Positions 24,730 to 34,444 of a DNA stretch of 64,000 nt are shown piece after piece (position 1 is the stretch's first letter; every line of letters begins with the position of its first letter). The DNA comes from Bacteroidales bacterium (GTDB taxonomy: Bacteria > Bacteroidota > Bacteroidia > Bacteroidales > UBA10428). Where the stretch lies: positions 1 through 64,000 of the forward strand of contig DATGXG010000024.1 of NCBI GenBank assembly GCA_035299085.1, in the 5' to 3' direction. The notes beneath the pieces are model-generated. The model worked only from the letters and a program-made list of their open reading frames with translations. It made no database searches and was not told the DNA's origin. A program made the translations under genes and the position numbers.

Positions 24730-26526
24730 ATGTACGCCAACAGACCTTTCTTTGGCTCCCGGAATCGAACAAGGCTGGTAAATAAGAACATAAGGCCGCT
24801 GATTGAATATCTTCATCTTTTTGTTCTTCTTATCCTTTTATTTAAAGCCATTATGGTAGTGGGTTTTGAAAAGCAGGGCGAACTTACTCTTAAAGACTAC
24901 CATTTCTATTACTCCCTGTTATCCGTTGTAACGGTTCTGTATTTACTGCGTTCCGTAATTTGCATAGGCTTTAAAAGTTTCCACGCTGACTTCTTTGTAT
25001 ACACTGCTTTAGGATTATTTCTTTTTTTCGCCATCATTCTTAACCTCGATAAGAACATCCATTTACTGAACAATGAATATTTCTATTCATTTTTAGTTGC
25101 GGGTCTCTTTATTTTCGAGTTCTCACGTTTTGATATACGGAATGTGGCGTTGGTACTCAATCCTGCCCAGCTTTTCATGATAAGTTTTGTGCTTTTGATT
25201 ATTACGGGTACTGCCTTACTTGAATTGCCCAATGCAACAACCTCACACATTTCTTTTATAGATGCGCTGTTCACTGCCACAAGTGCCATTTGTGTTACCG
25301 GACTTACAGTGGTGGACACGGCTACACGATTTACTTCCCTGGGGAAAAGCATAATTCTGACTCTAATCCAGATCGGGGGCATCGGAATCATGACATTTAC
25401 AAGCTTCTTTGGTTTTGTTTTCAAGGGAGGCGCCTCCTCCTTTTCAGAAAGACTTGTGCTGAGCGACTTTTTCAGTGAAAATAATGTAGCTGAAATACGA
25501 AAAACACTGGCTAAGATCATTTTCCTGACCCTCATCATTGAAGCGATGGGTGCTTGTTTTGTATATTTCAGTCTTGACATACAATACTTCACTACCATAG
25601 GATCCAGGGTACGGTTCGCTGTTTTTCATTCGGTTTCGGCTTTTTGTAATGCCGGATTTTCAACACTCACCGATAACCTCTATGATTACAGGATCAGAAA
25701 TACATGGTCGATACTTTACATCCTTGGCTTCCTGATCATTTTGGGTGGTCTTGGTTTCCCGATTCTTTTAAACTTTTATAAATATCTTAAATACAATATT
25801 ATAAGACTTGTTACTTTCTATCGGTATGGTCAGAAGAAGGATTTTGTACCCAAGATGATCCATATTAATTCAAGGCTTGTCATCTATACTACGATTTTCC
25901 TGATCATTATCGGCACAATCCTTTTTTATGTGTTTGAAAAAGATAATACCCTGCAGGGAATGCCCATAGCAGGTAAAATAGCACATTCTTTCTTTGGCAG
26001 CGTTACTCCCCGCACTGCCGGTTATAACACAGTAGAAATGGGGAGGCTGTCAGTAGCATGCATTGTAATGACCATATTCCTCATGTGGGTAGGGGCCAGT
26101 CCGGTTTCAACAGGAGGCGGAATTAAAACAAGTACTTTTGCTATTGCCATTTTGAATGTTTTCAGAATTGCCCGGATGAAAAACCACATCGAGTTTCACG
26201 GACGGGAAATCCATGAGCGATCCGTTGACAGGGCATTTGCGATTATAATCCTTTCCATAATCCTTCTGGGTTGTTCTGCTCTGCTGATATATATAATTGA
26301 ACCCTCAAAAGGAGCTCTTAAAATACTTTTTGAATGCGTATCGGCTTTCGGAACCGTGGGCCTTTCACTCGGTATCACACCTTACCTCACGGATGCTTCG
26401 AAATTTATTCTTGTGTTGCTGATGTTTATGGGGCGAATGGGCATTCTTACCCTGCTATTTGCTTTTATCCGCAGGACAAAGACTTCTGTTTACCGATACC
26501 CGAAAGAGAATATTGTAATAACTTAA
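24730..26526 (+). CDS. TrkH/KtrB-family potassium transporter, membrane subunit
   Basis: A 598-residue integral membrane protein that takes up K+ (with H+ or Na+). All four selectivity-filter loops are visible: ICVTGLT, FCNAGFST, PRTAGYNT and FGTVGLS. The N terminus has about 130 extra residues with further hydrophobic segments, so it is longer than typical KtrB (about 450). The RCK-domain subunit follows after ten bases. A -7 element lies just upstream. Confidence 0.93.
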   Translation: MYANRPFFGSRNRTRLVNKNIRPLIEYLHLFVLLILLFKAIMVVGFEKQGELTLKDYHFYYSLLSVVTVLYLLRSVICIGFKSFHADFFVYTALGLFLFFAIILNLDKNIHLLNNEYFYSFLVAGLFIFEFSRFDIRNVALVLNPAQLFMISFVLLIITGTALLELPNATTSHISFIDALFTATSAICVTGLTVVDTATRFTSLGKSIILTLIQIGGIGIMTFTSFFGFVFKGGASSFSERLVLSDFFSENNVAEIRKTLAKIIFLTLIIEAMGACFVYFSLDIQYFTTIGSRVRFAVFHSVSAFCNAGFSTLTDNLYDYRIRNTWSILYILGFLIILGGLGFPILLNFYKYLKYNIIRLVTFYRYGQKKDFVPKMIHINSRLVIYTTIFLIIIGTILFYVFEKDNTLQGMPIAGKIAHSFFGSVTPRTAGYNTVEMGRLSVACIVMTIFLMWVGASPVSTGGGIKTSTFAIAILNVFRIARMKNHIEFHGREIHERSVDRAFAIIILSIILLGCSALLIYIIEPSKGALKILFECVSAFGTVGLSLGITPYLTDASKFILVLLMFMGRMGILTLLFAFIRRTKTSVYRYPKENIVIT

Positions 26527-26536
26527 TTACGGCATC

Positions 26537-27220
26537 ATGAATTTTATTGTGATCGGACTTGGTAATTTCGGCGCTTCGCTGGCAAAAAGACTTACAGCAC
26601 TTGGCCATGATGTAATTGGTGTTGATAAAGAACTTGAAAAAGTTGAGTTTTTCAAGGATGTGATTACAAACACCATCAGTATGGATATTACCGATATCCA
26701 TGCATTGAAAACCCTGCCGTTGAAAGATTGTGATATGGTAATCGTTTGCATCGGTGATGATTTCGGTTCATCAGTGAAAACAACGGCACTGCTTAAAAAG
26801 CTGGGAGTTACCAACCTCTACGGACGTGAAAGCTCCCTTATTCATAAAACGGTTTTAAATGCAATAGGCGTTACGAACACGATCAATCCTGAATATGATA
26901 CGGCATTTGTATTCGCAGAAAAACTCATAATGACAGGTGTAATCAGTATTTTCAGCATTACGGATGAATTGAAGATTGCTGAAATCAACCTTCCTGAAGA
27001 ATGGATCGGCAAAAAACTCGATGAAGTAGACAAGACAAATATCCAGGGAATCGACATTGTATCGCTTAAATTTCCCGACCCCAAAGGGTCCCGGCAACTC
27101 CCTGAAAAATGGGTTGCGATCAGTGTAAACAAATGCAAGCCTGAAATGCTTCTGGAAAACGGGATGAGACTGGTTATCCAGGGAAGTAAAAAAGAGATCA
27201 TGAATTTCATGAGAATGTAA
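26537..27220 (+). CDS. TrkA/KtrA-family potassium uptake regulatory subunit
   Basis: A 227-residue cytoplasmic RCK protein. The Rossmann fold starts at residue 3 with VIGLGNFGASLAKRL, followed by GVDKELEKVE; the RCK_C domain covers about residues 140-227 (KIAEINLPEEWIGKKLDEV). It binds nucleotides and gates the KtrB-type channel encoded ten bases upstream; they are one operon. Confidence 0.94.
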   Translation: MNFIVIGLGNFGASLAKRLTALGHDVIGVDKELEKVEFFKDVITNTISMDITDIHALKTLPLKDCDMVIVCIGDDFGSSVKTTALLKKLGVTNLYGRESSLIHKTVLNAIGVTNTINPEYDTAFVFAEKLIMTGVISIFSITDELKIAEINLPEEWIGKKLDEVDKTNIQGIDIVSLKFPDPKGSRQLPEKWVAISVNKCKPEMLLENGMRLVIQGSKKEIMNFMRM

Positions 27221-27322
27221 CTTCCTTGCTGAATATCAACAAAGCCAGTAAGGCAAATCACCGGTCCCCCGTTAACTCATTCAATTAACCGGCGTATAAT
27301 CGGGGTTTTCAGAATATCCGGT

Positions 27323-28645
27323 ATGCGCATTAAAGAGCAAAATTCGCTTTTATATCTTTTCTCTGTTTTACTGTTCTCAGTCTTTTTCTGCGAACTGGTA
27401 ATCATGTTGTTTCTCAACCAATTCAATCTCAATATCTGGGAATACGGACTGATTGACTCGGTTCTTCTTGTTTTGCTGCTTTTCCCGGCTTTATATTTTG
27501 CTTTTTTTAAACCATTCAGAAAAGTACTTTCAGTGTATCATGAAGCTGAAAAGAGTATCCGTAAAAGTGAAGAAAGGTATAAGACAATATTTGAGAATGT
27601 GCAGGATGTTTACTATGAGGTAAACGCCACAGGTACCATTCTGGAAGTAAGTCCCTCTATCCGGGAATTTTCAAAAGGTCAGTATACCCGTGAGGAACTT
27701 ATCGGAACATCGGTGTATGCTTTGTATAATGACACACACATGAGAGACGTACTTTTTGAATTGATAAAAGTAACCGGAGAACTCAGAGACTATGAAATAA
27801 CGCTTAAAAACAAGGATGGCTCAATTTTGCAATGTTCGCTTTCATCGCGCTTGTTTTTTACCGAAACCGGGATCCCATCTAAAATAATCGGAATGATGCG
27901 TGATATCTCGGCAAGAAAGGAGATTGAACAAAACATCAAACAGAAGAATGAAGAGCTCCGTGTGATTAATTCCGAAAAGGACAAATTTTTCTCAATTATA
28001 GCGCATGATTTGCGCAGTCCCTTCAATGCTTTTATTGGTCTTACCGAATTAATGTCGCGTAAAGCAAAAAACATGAATGCGGATGAAATGCAACAGTTCG
28101 CCGTAACAATTAATTCTTCAGCACTTAATTTATACAGCCTTCTGGAGAATTTGCTGTTGTGGGCAGGGAATCAACAGGGAACGGTTCCATTCAATCCTCA
28201 ATGGATGGTAATAAAACCGCATCTGAACCGCGCCATTGCCGATTTGAAACAGGCGGCACATTCAAAAGAAATATCCGTTTCAGTTCAGATCAACGATAAG
28301 CTGAAAATGTATGCTGATGAAAATGCTTTTCAGACCATAATCAGGAACCTACTTTCCAATTCAATTAAATTTACCTGCCGGGGAGGCAGCATCGCACTAT
28401 CAGCCAGGTCGATCGATCAAAAAAGAATTGAAATATCCTGTGAAGATACAGGGATAGGAATGGATGCCCGTATTATGGAAAGGCTTTTCAAAATAGACAA
28501 TAAGATAAACCGGCTTGGAACCGAAGGTGAGCTAAGCTCAGGACTTGGTTTATTGTTATGTAAGGATTTTGTTGAAAAGCATGGCGGCAGCATATCCGTT
28601 TCCAGTGAACCTGGAAAGGGAAGTAATTTTACATTTATTATATAG
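27323..28645 (+). CDS. PAS-domain membrane sensor histidine kinase
   Basis: A 440-residue kinase with two N-terminal membrane helices (about 10-33 and 43-63) and almost no periplasmic loop, a PAS domain (about 85-200, ending MMRDISARKEIEQ), HisKA with His228 in SIIAHDLRSPFNAF, and an ATPase domain with IRNLLSNSIKFTCRGG, EDTGIGM and SSGLGLLLCKDFV. No response regulator is adjacent. It sits between the potassium uptake pair and the metal efflux operon and could sense either condition. Confidence 0.92.
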   Translation: MRIKEQNSLLYLFSVLLFSVFFCELVIMLFLNQFNLNIWEYGLIDSVLLVLLLFPALYFAFFKPFRKVLSVYHEAEKSIRKSEERYKTIFENVQDVYYEVNATGTILEVSPSIREFSKGQYTREELIGTSVYALYNDTHMRDVLFELIKVTGELRDYEITLKNKDGSILQCSLSSRLFFTETGIPSKIIGMMRDISARKEIEQNIKQKNEELRVINSEKDKFFSIIAHDLRSPFNAFIGLTELMSRKAKNMNADEMQQFAVTINSSALNLYSLLENLLLWAGNQQGTVPFNPQWMVIKPHLNRAIADLKQAAHSKEISVSVQINDKLKMYADENAFQTIIRNLLSNSIKFTCRGGSIALSARSIDQKRIEISCEDTGIGMDARIMERLFKIDNKINRLGTEGELSSGLGLLLCKDFVEKHGGSISVSSEPGKGSNFTFII

Positions 28646-28661
28646 TTAATAAAGTTTGTAT

Positions 28662-28669
28662 TAATTTTG
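28662..28669 (+). promoter_or_regulatory. Bacteroidota -7 element for the metal-efflux operon
   Basis: TAATTTTG matches TAnnTTTG; the ATG of the first gene is 19 bases further on. The -33 region is only TTTA-like. Confidence 0.45.
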
Positions 28670-28687
28670 TATCGTCATCGCTGTTAA

Positions 28688-29086
28688 ATGAAGAAAGTTT
28701 CTACCATAGTGATTGCCCTGTTGCTTGCTGTAAGCGGCATGCATTTCACTATAGCTGCGCATTACTGCCAGGGAAACCTGTCGAAAACAATTATTTCACT
28801 TAACGGCAAAACAGCTGATTGCGGAATGGAGCATTCCCGCTCAGCATCTCATGTGCCTGTGTTTTCCAGAGAATGCTGTGATGATAGAATCACTGTGTAC
28901 ACGGTTGATAATGATTATTCTCCTTCTTTTATATCCCTTTTACTGGCTCCGGCAGTAACCGCTGTTCCGGTTCAATATATTACTGATCTTCTTTCTTTTT
29001 CGTTAAAAAAAAGACCAGAGAATCCACCGGGATATGACCTTATTACCTCTGTTGATTCTGCTGCAATCTGTGTTCTCCGTATCTGA
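28688..29086 (+). CDS. HYC_CC_PP-type small exported protein
   Basis: A 132-residue exported protein of the Bacteroidota family named for its conserved residues: HYC in IAAHYCQGNL (about residue 26), the CC pair in SRECCDDR (about residue 67) and a Pro-Pro pair (PENPPGYD) near the C terminus. An N-terminal signal peptide (VIALLLAVSGMHFTIA) sends it to the periplasm. Members typically precede CusA-type efflux genes, as here. A role in periplasmic Cu/Ag binding is inferred from the Cys/His content; none has been shown that I know of. Confidence 0.8.
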   Translation: MKKVSTIVIALLLAVSGMHFTIAAHYCQGNLSKTIISLNGKTADCGMEHSRSASHVPVFSRECCDDRITVYTVDNDYSPSFISLLLAPAVTAVPVQYITDLLSFSLKKRPENPPGYDLITSVDSAAICVLRI

Positions 29087-29105
29087 AAACAGACATAGCT
29101 TTTAT

Positions 29106-29157
29106 TTGTTAGTCTAAAGCCTATAGCCTTCAGGCCTATAGCCTGTTAGCCTATATC
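29106..29157. repeat. Short GCCTATA repeat cluster
   Basis: Five copies of (A/G)GCCTA or a close variant at 7-8 base spacing lie in the gap between the HYC_CC_PP gene and cusA-like gene. They leave no room for a separate gene. Confidence 0.5.
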
Positions 29158-29189
29158 TATTTTTTTATCATTTTTTTTAATAACATGCT

Positions 29190-32100
29190 ATGTTTTTTAA
29201 CCGACTGGTAAGGTATTTCCTGTATAACCGGCTGATAACCGTTTTATTGCTGGCAGCTTTTATTGTACTGGGAATTATATTTGCCCCGTTTGACTGGAAT
29301 GCAGGCTTTATGCCGCGCGATCCGGTTCCTGTTGATGCCATTCCCGATATAGGAGAAAATCAGCAGATCATTGCAACCGAATGGATGGGCAGGTCACCGA
29401 AAGACATTCAGGACCAGGTGACTTATCCGTTGACAACGGCATTGCTCGGAATCCCCGGTGTTCAGACGATCCGGAGTACTTCCATGTTCGGAATGTCGTT
29501 TATATATATCATTTTCAAGGATAATATTGAATTTTACTGGAGCAGGTCAAGGATTCTTGAAAAGCTTAATTCCCTTCCTTCCGGAACGCTCCCTGAAGGG
29601 GTACAGCCTTCACTCGGACCGGATGCCACAGCTCTTGGCCAGATTTTCTGGTATACCCTGGAAGGTAGGGATCCGGAAACAGGTCAACCCAACGGTGGCT
29701 GGGATCCGCAGGAGTTAAGGACAATCCAGGATTTTTATGTTAAGTATGGCCTGTCGTCGGCAGAAGGTGTTTCTGAAGTCGCTTCAATCGGCGGATTTGT
29801 CAAAGAATACCAGGTTGATCTTAACCCGGAAGCCCTTAAGGCATTTAGTGTAACCATTATGGATGTGATGAATGCCGTAAGGAAAAGCAACCTGGATATA
29901 GGTGCGGAAACAGTTGAACTGAATCATGTCGAATACATCATCCGCGGTCTCGGTTATGTGAAAAATCTTTCTGACCTTGAACTATCGGTTGTTGCTGTCA
30001 GAAATAACGTCCCCGTCAGAATTAAAGACATTGCCCATGTCAGTTTCGGTCCGGCCACAAGAAGAGGCGGGCTTGACAAATCGGGCAGTGAAGCGGTAGG
30101 CGCCGTTGTGGTGGCCAGGTACGGCTCGAATCCGATGGAGGTTATCAATAATATCAAGGAGAAAATAAAGGAAATTGATGCAGGACTTCCCCGTAAAACG
30201 CTGCCTGACGGATCGGTTTCAAAAGTCACCGTGGTTCCGTTTTACGATCGGACAGGATTAATAAAAGAAACCATTGGTACACTGCAGTCCGCTTTATCTC
30301 ATGAAATTCTGATCAGCATCATTGTGATCATTGTCCTGGTTGTAAACCTCAGGGCATCACTTATAGTGGCAGGGTTGCTGCCTATAGGAGTTCTGATGGC
30401 CTTTATCCTGATGCGCCTGTTCGGAGTGGATGCCAATATTGTGGCATTATCCGGAATTGCAATTGCAATTGGAGTCATGGTGGATATAGGCATCGTGGAT
30501 GTGGAAAATATATTGCGCCACCTTGAGATGCCTGAAAACAAAGGGGTAAAAGGTAAAAAGCTGATGGAGGTTATTTACAGTGCAACAACAGAGGTACGAT
30601 CTGCAGTGGTTACCTCAATTGCAACTACAATTGTCAGCTTTCTTCCTGTTTTTGCCATGCAGGCAGCCGAAGGGAAACTATTCAGACCTCTTGCTTTTAC
30701 GAAGACTTTTGCGCTGGTCTCTGCTTTTATCCTGGGCATAGTGGTGTTGCCCACAGCGGTTCATGTACTTTTCAATATTAAAGTCGACAGGAAAAAGATC
30801 AGGCAGGTCCTCAATTACCTGCTGATAGCAGCAGGCATCATTCTTACCTATTTATGGCACACAGGCCTGGCGCTGGCACTGACGGCGGTGGGTGTAAACA
30901 ATCTGCTTGCATACAGGTGGACTTCTGAAAAGAAGGAATATCCCAACTATATCAATATTGGAATAGCCGTTTTTACTGCTGTTTACTTTTTAAGTATGGA
31001 GTGGCTGCCGCTGGGTGCACACAATAACGCGCTAGTCAATTTTCTGTTCGTCGCCGTTATTATTTCCTTAATTCTTTCAGTATTGTGGCTCATGGTCCAT
31101 TATTATGAACCTGTTCTCCGCTGGGGCCTTGAAAACAAAGCCAAATTCCTTGCACTGCCTGCATTTGTTCTCTTTTTCGGAATCCTCGTATGGCTTGGTT
31201 TCGGAAGGGTATTCGGTTTCGCAGCCGCAGGTTTTGAAAAACTCGGTTTTAGAAATTTCAGGCAGACAGCATTGTGGCAGGCTCCAACCCGCGCTTTTCC
31301 GGGTACGGGTAAAGAATTTATGCCTTCGCTTAACGAGGGATCCTTTCTGCTGATGCCCACCAGTATGCCGCATTCAAGCATAGAAAAGAATCTTGAATAC
31401 ATTGAGACTCTTGATAAACGGTTGTCTGCCATACCCGAAGTGGACCTGGCAGTGGGAAAATGGGGAAGGGTGAATTCCGCCCTTGATCCTGCCCCTGTGC
31501 AGATGTTTGAAAATACGATCAATTACAGACCCGAATATATACTGGATGAACACGGCCATCGAATGCGGTTCAGGGTAGATGGTAACGGAAATTTCGTTTT
31601 AAGGAACGGTGGCGTTTACAATCCACACGACTATCAGTTTCGGGTGCTTCCTGCAGACAGCCTTATACCCGAAAGGAAGGGGGAATTTTTCAGGCAATGG
31701 AGGCCCGGGATCAAATCACCGGATGACATCTGGAAAGAAATCGTAAAAGTCACCCGCATTCCGGGACTTACATCGGCACCAAGGCTGCAGCCGATTGAGA
31801 CGAGGCTGATCATGCTGTCAACCGGAATGAGGGCTCCGATGGGACTTAAAGTTTACGGGCCCGACCTCGAGACAATTGAGAAAGCGGGAATACAATTCGA
31901 ACATGCTCTGCGTGATGTGCCATCAATCAACGCCCCATCTGTCTTTTATGACCGTGCGGTGGGAGCACCGTATATCGAAATTGAGCTGAACCGGGAGGCC
32001 ATGGCCCGCTATGGAATGAGCATCAGTGACGTCCAGGAAATATTACAGGTTGCCGTAGGCGGCATGTCGCTCAGCAATTCCGTTGAAGGAAGGGAAAGGT

Positions 32101-33029
32101 TCCCGATCCGCGTCAGATACGCAAGGGAACTGAGGGACAATCCCGAAGACATCAGGCGCATCCTGGTTCCGGCGATGAATGGCGTGCAGGTGCCCCTGGG
32201 GGAAATTGCCAGTGTCAACTATTCCCGTGGTGCACAAATGATCCGAAGTGAAAATACCTTTCTCACCGGTTATGTCATTTTTGATAAACTCGAAGGAAAA
32301 GCTGAAGTAGATGTCGTTCATGAAGCGGACAGGATCCTTAAAGACAAGATAGCATCAGGCGCTTTAATTCTGCCACCGGGAGTTTCATACAAATTTGCCG
32401 GAAACTATGAGCACCAGGTAAGGGCTACAAGGCGACTGGCGATCGTGATCCCGTTAAGCCTCATCCTTATCCTTCTGCTCCTGTTTTTCCAGTTCAGAAC
32501 CATAACGGCATCCGTGATTCACTTTTCAGGAGTATTCGTAGCTTTTGCCGGAGGTTTCATCATGATCTGGCTTTACAGTCAACCCTGGTTTCTTAATTTT
32601 TCAGTAGCCGGAATCGGAATGCGGGAACTCTTCCAGATGCATACGATAAACCTCAGCGTCGCCGTTTGGGTCGGATTTATAGCTCTCTTCGGAATTGCCA
32701 CAAATGACGGCGTCATCATGGGCACTTATATTCACCAGGTTTTTGAGCAAAAGCATCCGTCAAGTGTGAGCGAAGTAAGAGAAGCAGTATTGGAAGCCGG
32801 TAAAAAAAGGGTAAGGCCTGCCATGATGACGACTGCAGTGGCGGTTATTGCCCTTCTTCCGGTTCTTACGTCAACAGGCAAAGGAGCCGATATCATGGTA
32901 CCCATGGCCATTCCTACTTTCGGAGGCATGGTTATACAGGTGATGACCATTTTTGTGGTTCCTCTTTTCCAGGCTATCTGGAGAGAAAATGCAGTGAAAA
33001 AAAATCCATTACATCATGAAGACAGGTAA
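29190..33029 (+). CDS. CusA/CzcA-family heavy-metal efflux RND pump
   Basis: A 1279-residue inner-membrane pump, about 230 longer than E. coli CusA (1047). The N terminus (RYFLYNRLITVLLLAAFIVLG) and first periplasmic porter region (PVDAIPDIGENQQII, TTALLGIPGVQTIRS) are typical. The TM4 charged motif region is IAIGVMVDIGIVDVENILRH. Between the first TM bundle and HYYEPVLRW lies an insertion of roughly 110 residues with three or four extra hydrophobic segments. The second half has the porter region and final TM bundle (FGIATNDGVIMGTYIHQ). It drives proton-coupled export of Cu(I)/Ag(I) or divalent ions with the two following genes. It overlaps the TolC-like gene by 14 bases. Confidence 0.95.
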   Translation: MFFNRLVRYFLYNRLITVLLLAAFIVLGIIFAPFDWNAGFMPRDPVPVDAIPDIGENQQIIATEWMGRSPKDIQDQVTYPLTTALLGIPGVQTIRSTSMFGMSFIYIIFKDNIEFYWSRSRILEKLNSLPSGTLPEGVQPSLGPDATALGQIFWYTLEGRDPETGQPNGGWDPQELRTIQDFYVKYGLSSAEGVSEVASIGGFVKEYQVDLNPEALKAFSVTIMDVMNAVRKSNLDIGAETVELNHVEYIIRGLGYVKNLSDLELSVVAVRNNVPVRIKDIAHVSFGPATRRGGLDKSGSEAVGAVVVARYGSNPMEVINNIKEKIKEIDAGLPRKTLPDGSVSKVTVVPFYDRTGLIKETIGTLQSALSHEILISIIVIIVLVVNLRASLIVAGLLPIGVLMAFILMRLFGVDANIVALSGIAIAIGVMVDIGIVDVENILRHLEMPENKGVKGKKLMEVIYSATTEVRSAVVTSIATTIVSFLPVFAMQAAEGKLFRPLAFTKTFALVSAFILGIVVLPTAVHVLFNIKVDRKKIRQVLNYLLIAAGIILTYLWHTGLALALTAVGVNNLLAYRWTSEKKEYPNYINIGIAVFTAVYFLSMEWLPLGAHNNALVNFLFVAVIISLILSVLWLMVHYYEPVLRWGLENKAKFLALPAFVLFFGILVWLGFGRVFGFAAAGFEKLGFRNFRQTALWQAPTRAFPGTGKEFMPSLNEGSFLLMPTSMPHSSIEKNLEYIETLDKRLSAIPEVDLAVGKWGRVNSALDPAPVQMFENTINYRPEYILDEHGHRMRFRVDGNGNFVLRNGGVYNPHDYQFRVLPADSLIPERKGEFFRQWRPGIKSPDDIWKEIVKVTRIPGLTSAPRLQPIETRLIMLSTGMRAPMGLKVYGPDLETIEKAGIQFEHALRDVPSINAPSVFYDRAVGAPYIEIELNREAMARYGMSISDVQEILQVAVGGMSLSNSVEGRERFPIRVRYARELRDNPEDIRRILVPAMNGVQVPLGEIASVNYSRGAQMIRSENTFLTGYVIFDKLEGKAEVDVVHEADRILKDKIASGALILPPGVSYKFAGNYEHQVRATRRLAIVIPLSLILILLLLFFQFRTITASVIHFSGVFVAFAGGFIMIWLYSQPWFLNFSVAGIGMRELFQMHTINLSVAVWVGFIALFGIATNDGVIMGTYIHQVFEQKHPSSVSEVREAVLEAGKKRVRPAMMTTAVAVIALLPVLTSTGKGADIMVPMAIPTFGGMVIQVMTIFVVPLFQAIWRENAVKKNPLHHEDR

Positions 33030-34434
33030 GTTCAAATTCAAAATCATAGGTAAACTGGCGCTGGCCCTGGGACTTTTTGCGCCTGCCGGTGCGTATTCGC
33101 AGGACAGCCTGATGAACTACCTGGCCATTGCGGCCCGCAACAATCCTGTTGTGATGCAGTACTATTATGAATACCAGGCATCCCTTAAAAAAGTGCCCCA
33201 GGCAGGTGCTCTTCCCGACCCTACAGTGAATGCGGGTGTATTTCTTAGCCCTATGGAACTCATCAGCGGAAACCAGGTGGCCGAATTCCAGCTCATGCAG
33301 ATGTTTCCGTGGTTCGGGACTTTAAAGAGTGCTAAAGATGAAATGAGCCTTATGGCGAAGGCAAAATATGAAACCATGGAAGATGCCAAGCTCCAGGTAT
33401 TCTATGATGTGCAACGGACATGGTATGAGATTTTTAAGCTGAAACGGCAGTATAACCTCGCAGCCAATAACCTGGATATTCTGAAATCAATTGAACGGAT
33501 TGCGCTTATCCGGTATAAGACGGCCGGAGGCAGTAATACAGCCCAACAGGTCAATCCTTCACAGGCACTTCCCAATACTCAAAGTCCGGGATCATCCATG
33601 CAGGGCATGGGCTCTTCGGCGAGTGCACCACAGGCCGCAGAAAGCGCTGCGATGCAGACCGGTTCTATGTCAGGTTCATCGGCTGTATTCAGTCTTGCTG
33701 ATTTATACAGAGTTCAGACAGAGATCGGCGAACTGAAAAACAGCATGGAACTGATTAAGAACCAGCAGAATGTTCTACTGGCCACCTTTAATAGTTACCT
33801 CAACCGTCCGGTTATGACTGCAGTGTTTGTTCCTGATTCGGTAATCGCGGATACCATCCCGGTAAACCTTGAGCTGATTGATGACAGCATGATGGTTCAT
33901 AATCCCATGCTCAGAATGCTGGATTATGAGCAACAATCGCTTGAAGCAAGAAAGAAAATGAATACGAGGATGGGTTATCCGATGATCGGTATCGGACTGA
34001 ATTATTCGGTCATTGATAAAAGTGCCATGTCAGAATCGGAAATGAACGGTAAAGACATGATTATGCCGATGGTGAATGTGAGTGTGCCTGTTTACAGGAA
34101 AAAGTACAGGTCGATGCGTGAAGAAACCGAACTGATGGCTTCAGCAACGGGTGAAAAAATCAGGGCTGCGGCAAATGATCTTCAGACGCAGTTGTACCTG
34201 GCTATTCAGACATACGAGGACTCACAACGCCGGATTGCATTTTATTCGGACCAGATAGTACTCACACGGAAATCGCTCAATATCCTGATGCAAAGTTTTG
34301 CCACATCGGGTACAGGTTTGACTGACGTTCTCAGAACACGGCAGCAACTGCTCGATTACCAGTTCAGGCATACTTCGGCTATGGCGGATCTGAACACTTC
34401 AGTAGCTTTATTAAAAAGATTATCGGGAGTTTAA
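33016..34434 (+). CDS. TolC/CusC-family outer-membrane efflux protein
   Basis: A 472-residue outer-membrane channel subunit with signal peptide (KLALALGLFAPAGAYSQ). Two OEP helical repeats are visible, with YEYQASLKKVPQAGALPDP near the start and TGLTDVLRTRQQLLDYQ near the end. A Ser/Gln/Met-rich insert (about residues 170-222, including SMQGMGSSASAP) interrupts the first repeat and could bind soft metals. It forms the tripartite exporter with the CusA-like and CusB-like products. Confidence 0.92.
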   Translation: MKTGKFKFKIIGKLALALGLFAPAGAYSQDSLMNYLAIAARNNPVVMQYYYEYQASLKKVPQAGALPDPTVNAGVFLSPMELISGNQVAEFQLMQMFPWFGTLKSAKDEMSLMAKAKYETMEDAKLQVFYDVQRTWYEIFKLKRQYNLAANNLDILKSIERIALIRYKTAGGSNTAQQVNPSQALPNTQSPGSSMQGMGSSASAPQAAESAAMQTGSMSGSSAVFSLADLYRVQTEIGELKNSMELIKNQQNVLLATFNSYLNRPVMTAVFVPDSVIADTIPVNLELIDDSMMVHNPMLRMLDYEQQSLEARKKMNTRMGYPMIGIGLNYSVIDKSAMSESEMNGKDMIMPMVNVSVPVYRKKYRSMREETELMASATGEKIRAAANDLQTQLYLAIQTYEDSQRRIAFYSDQIVLTRKSLNILMQSFATSGTGLTDVLRTRQQLLDYQFRHTSAMADLNTSVALLKRLSGV

Positions 34435-34444
34435 TTTAAAGATT

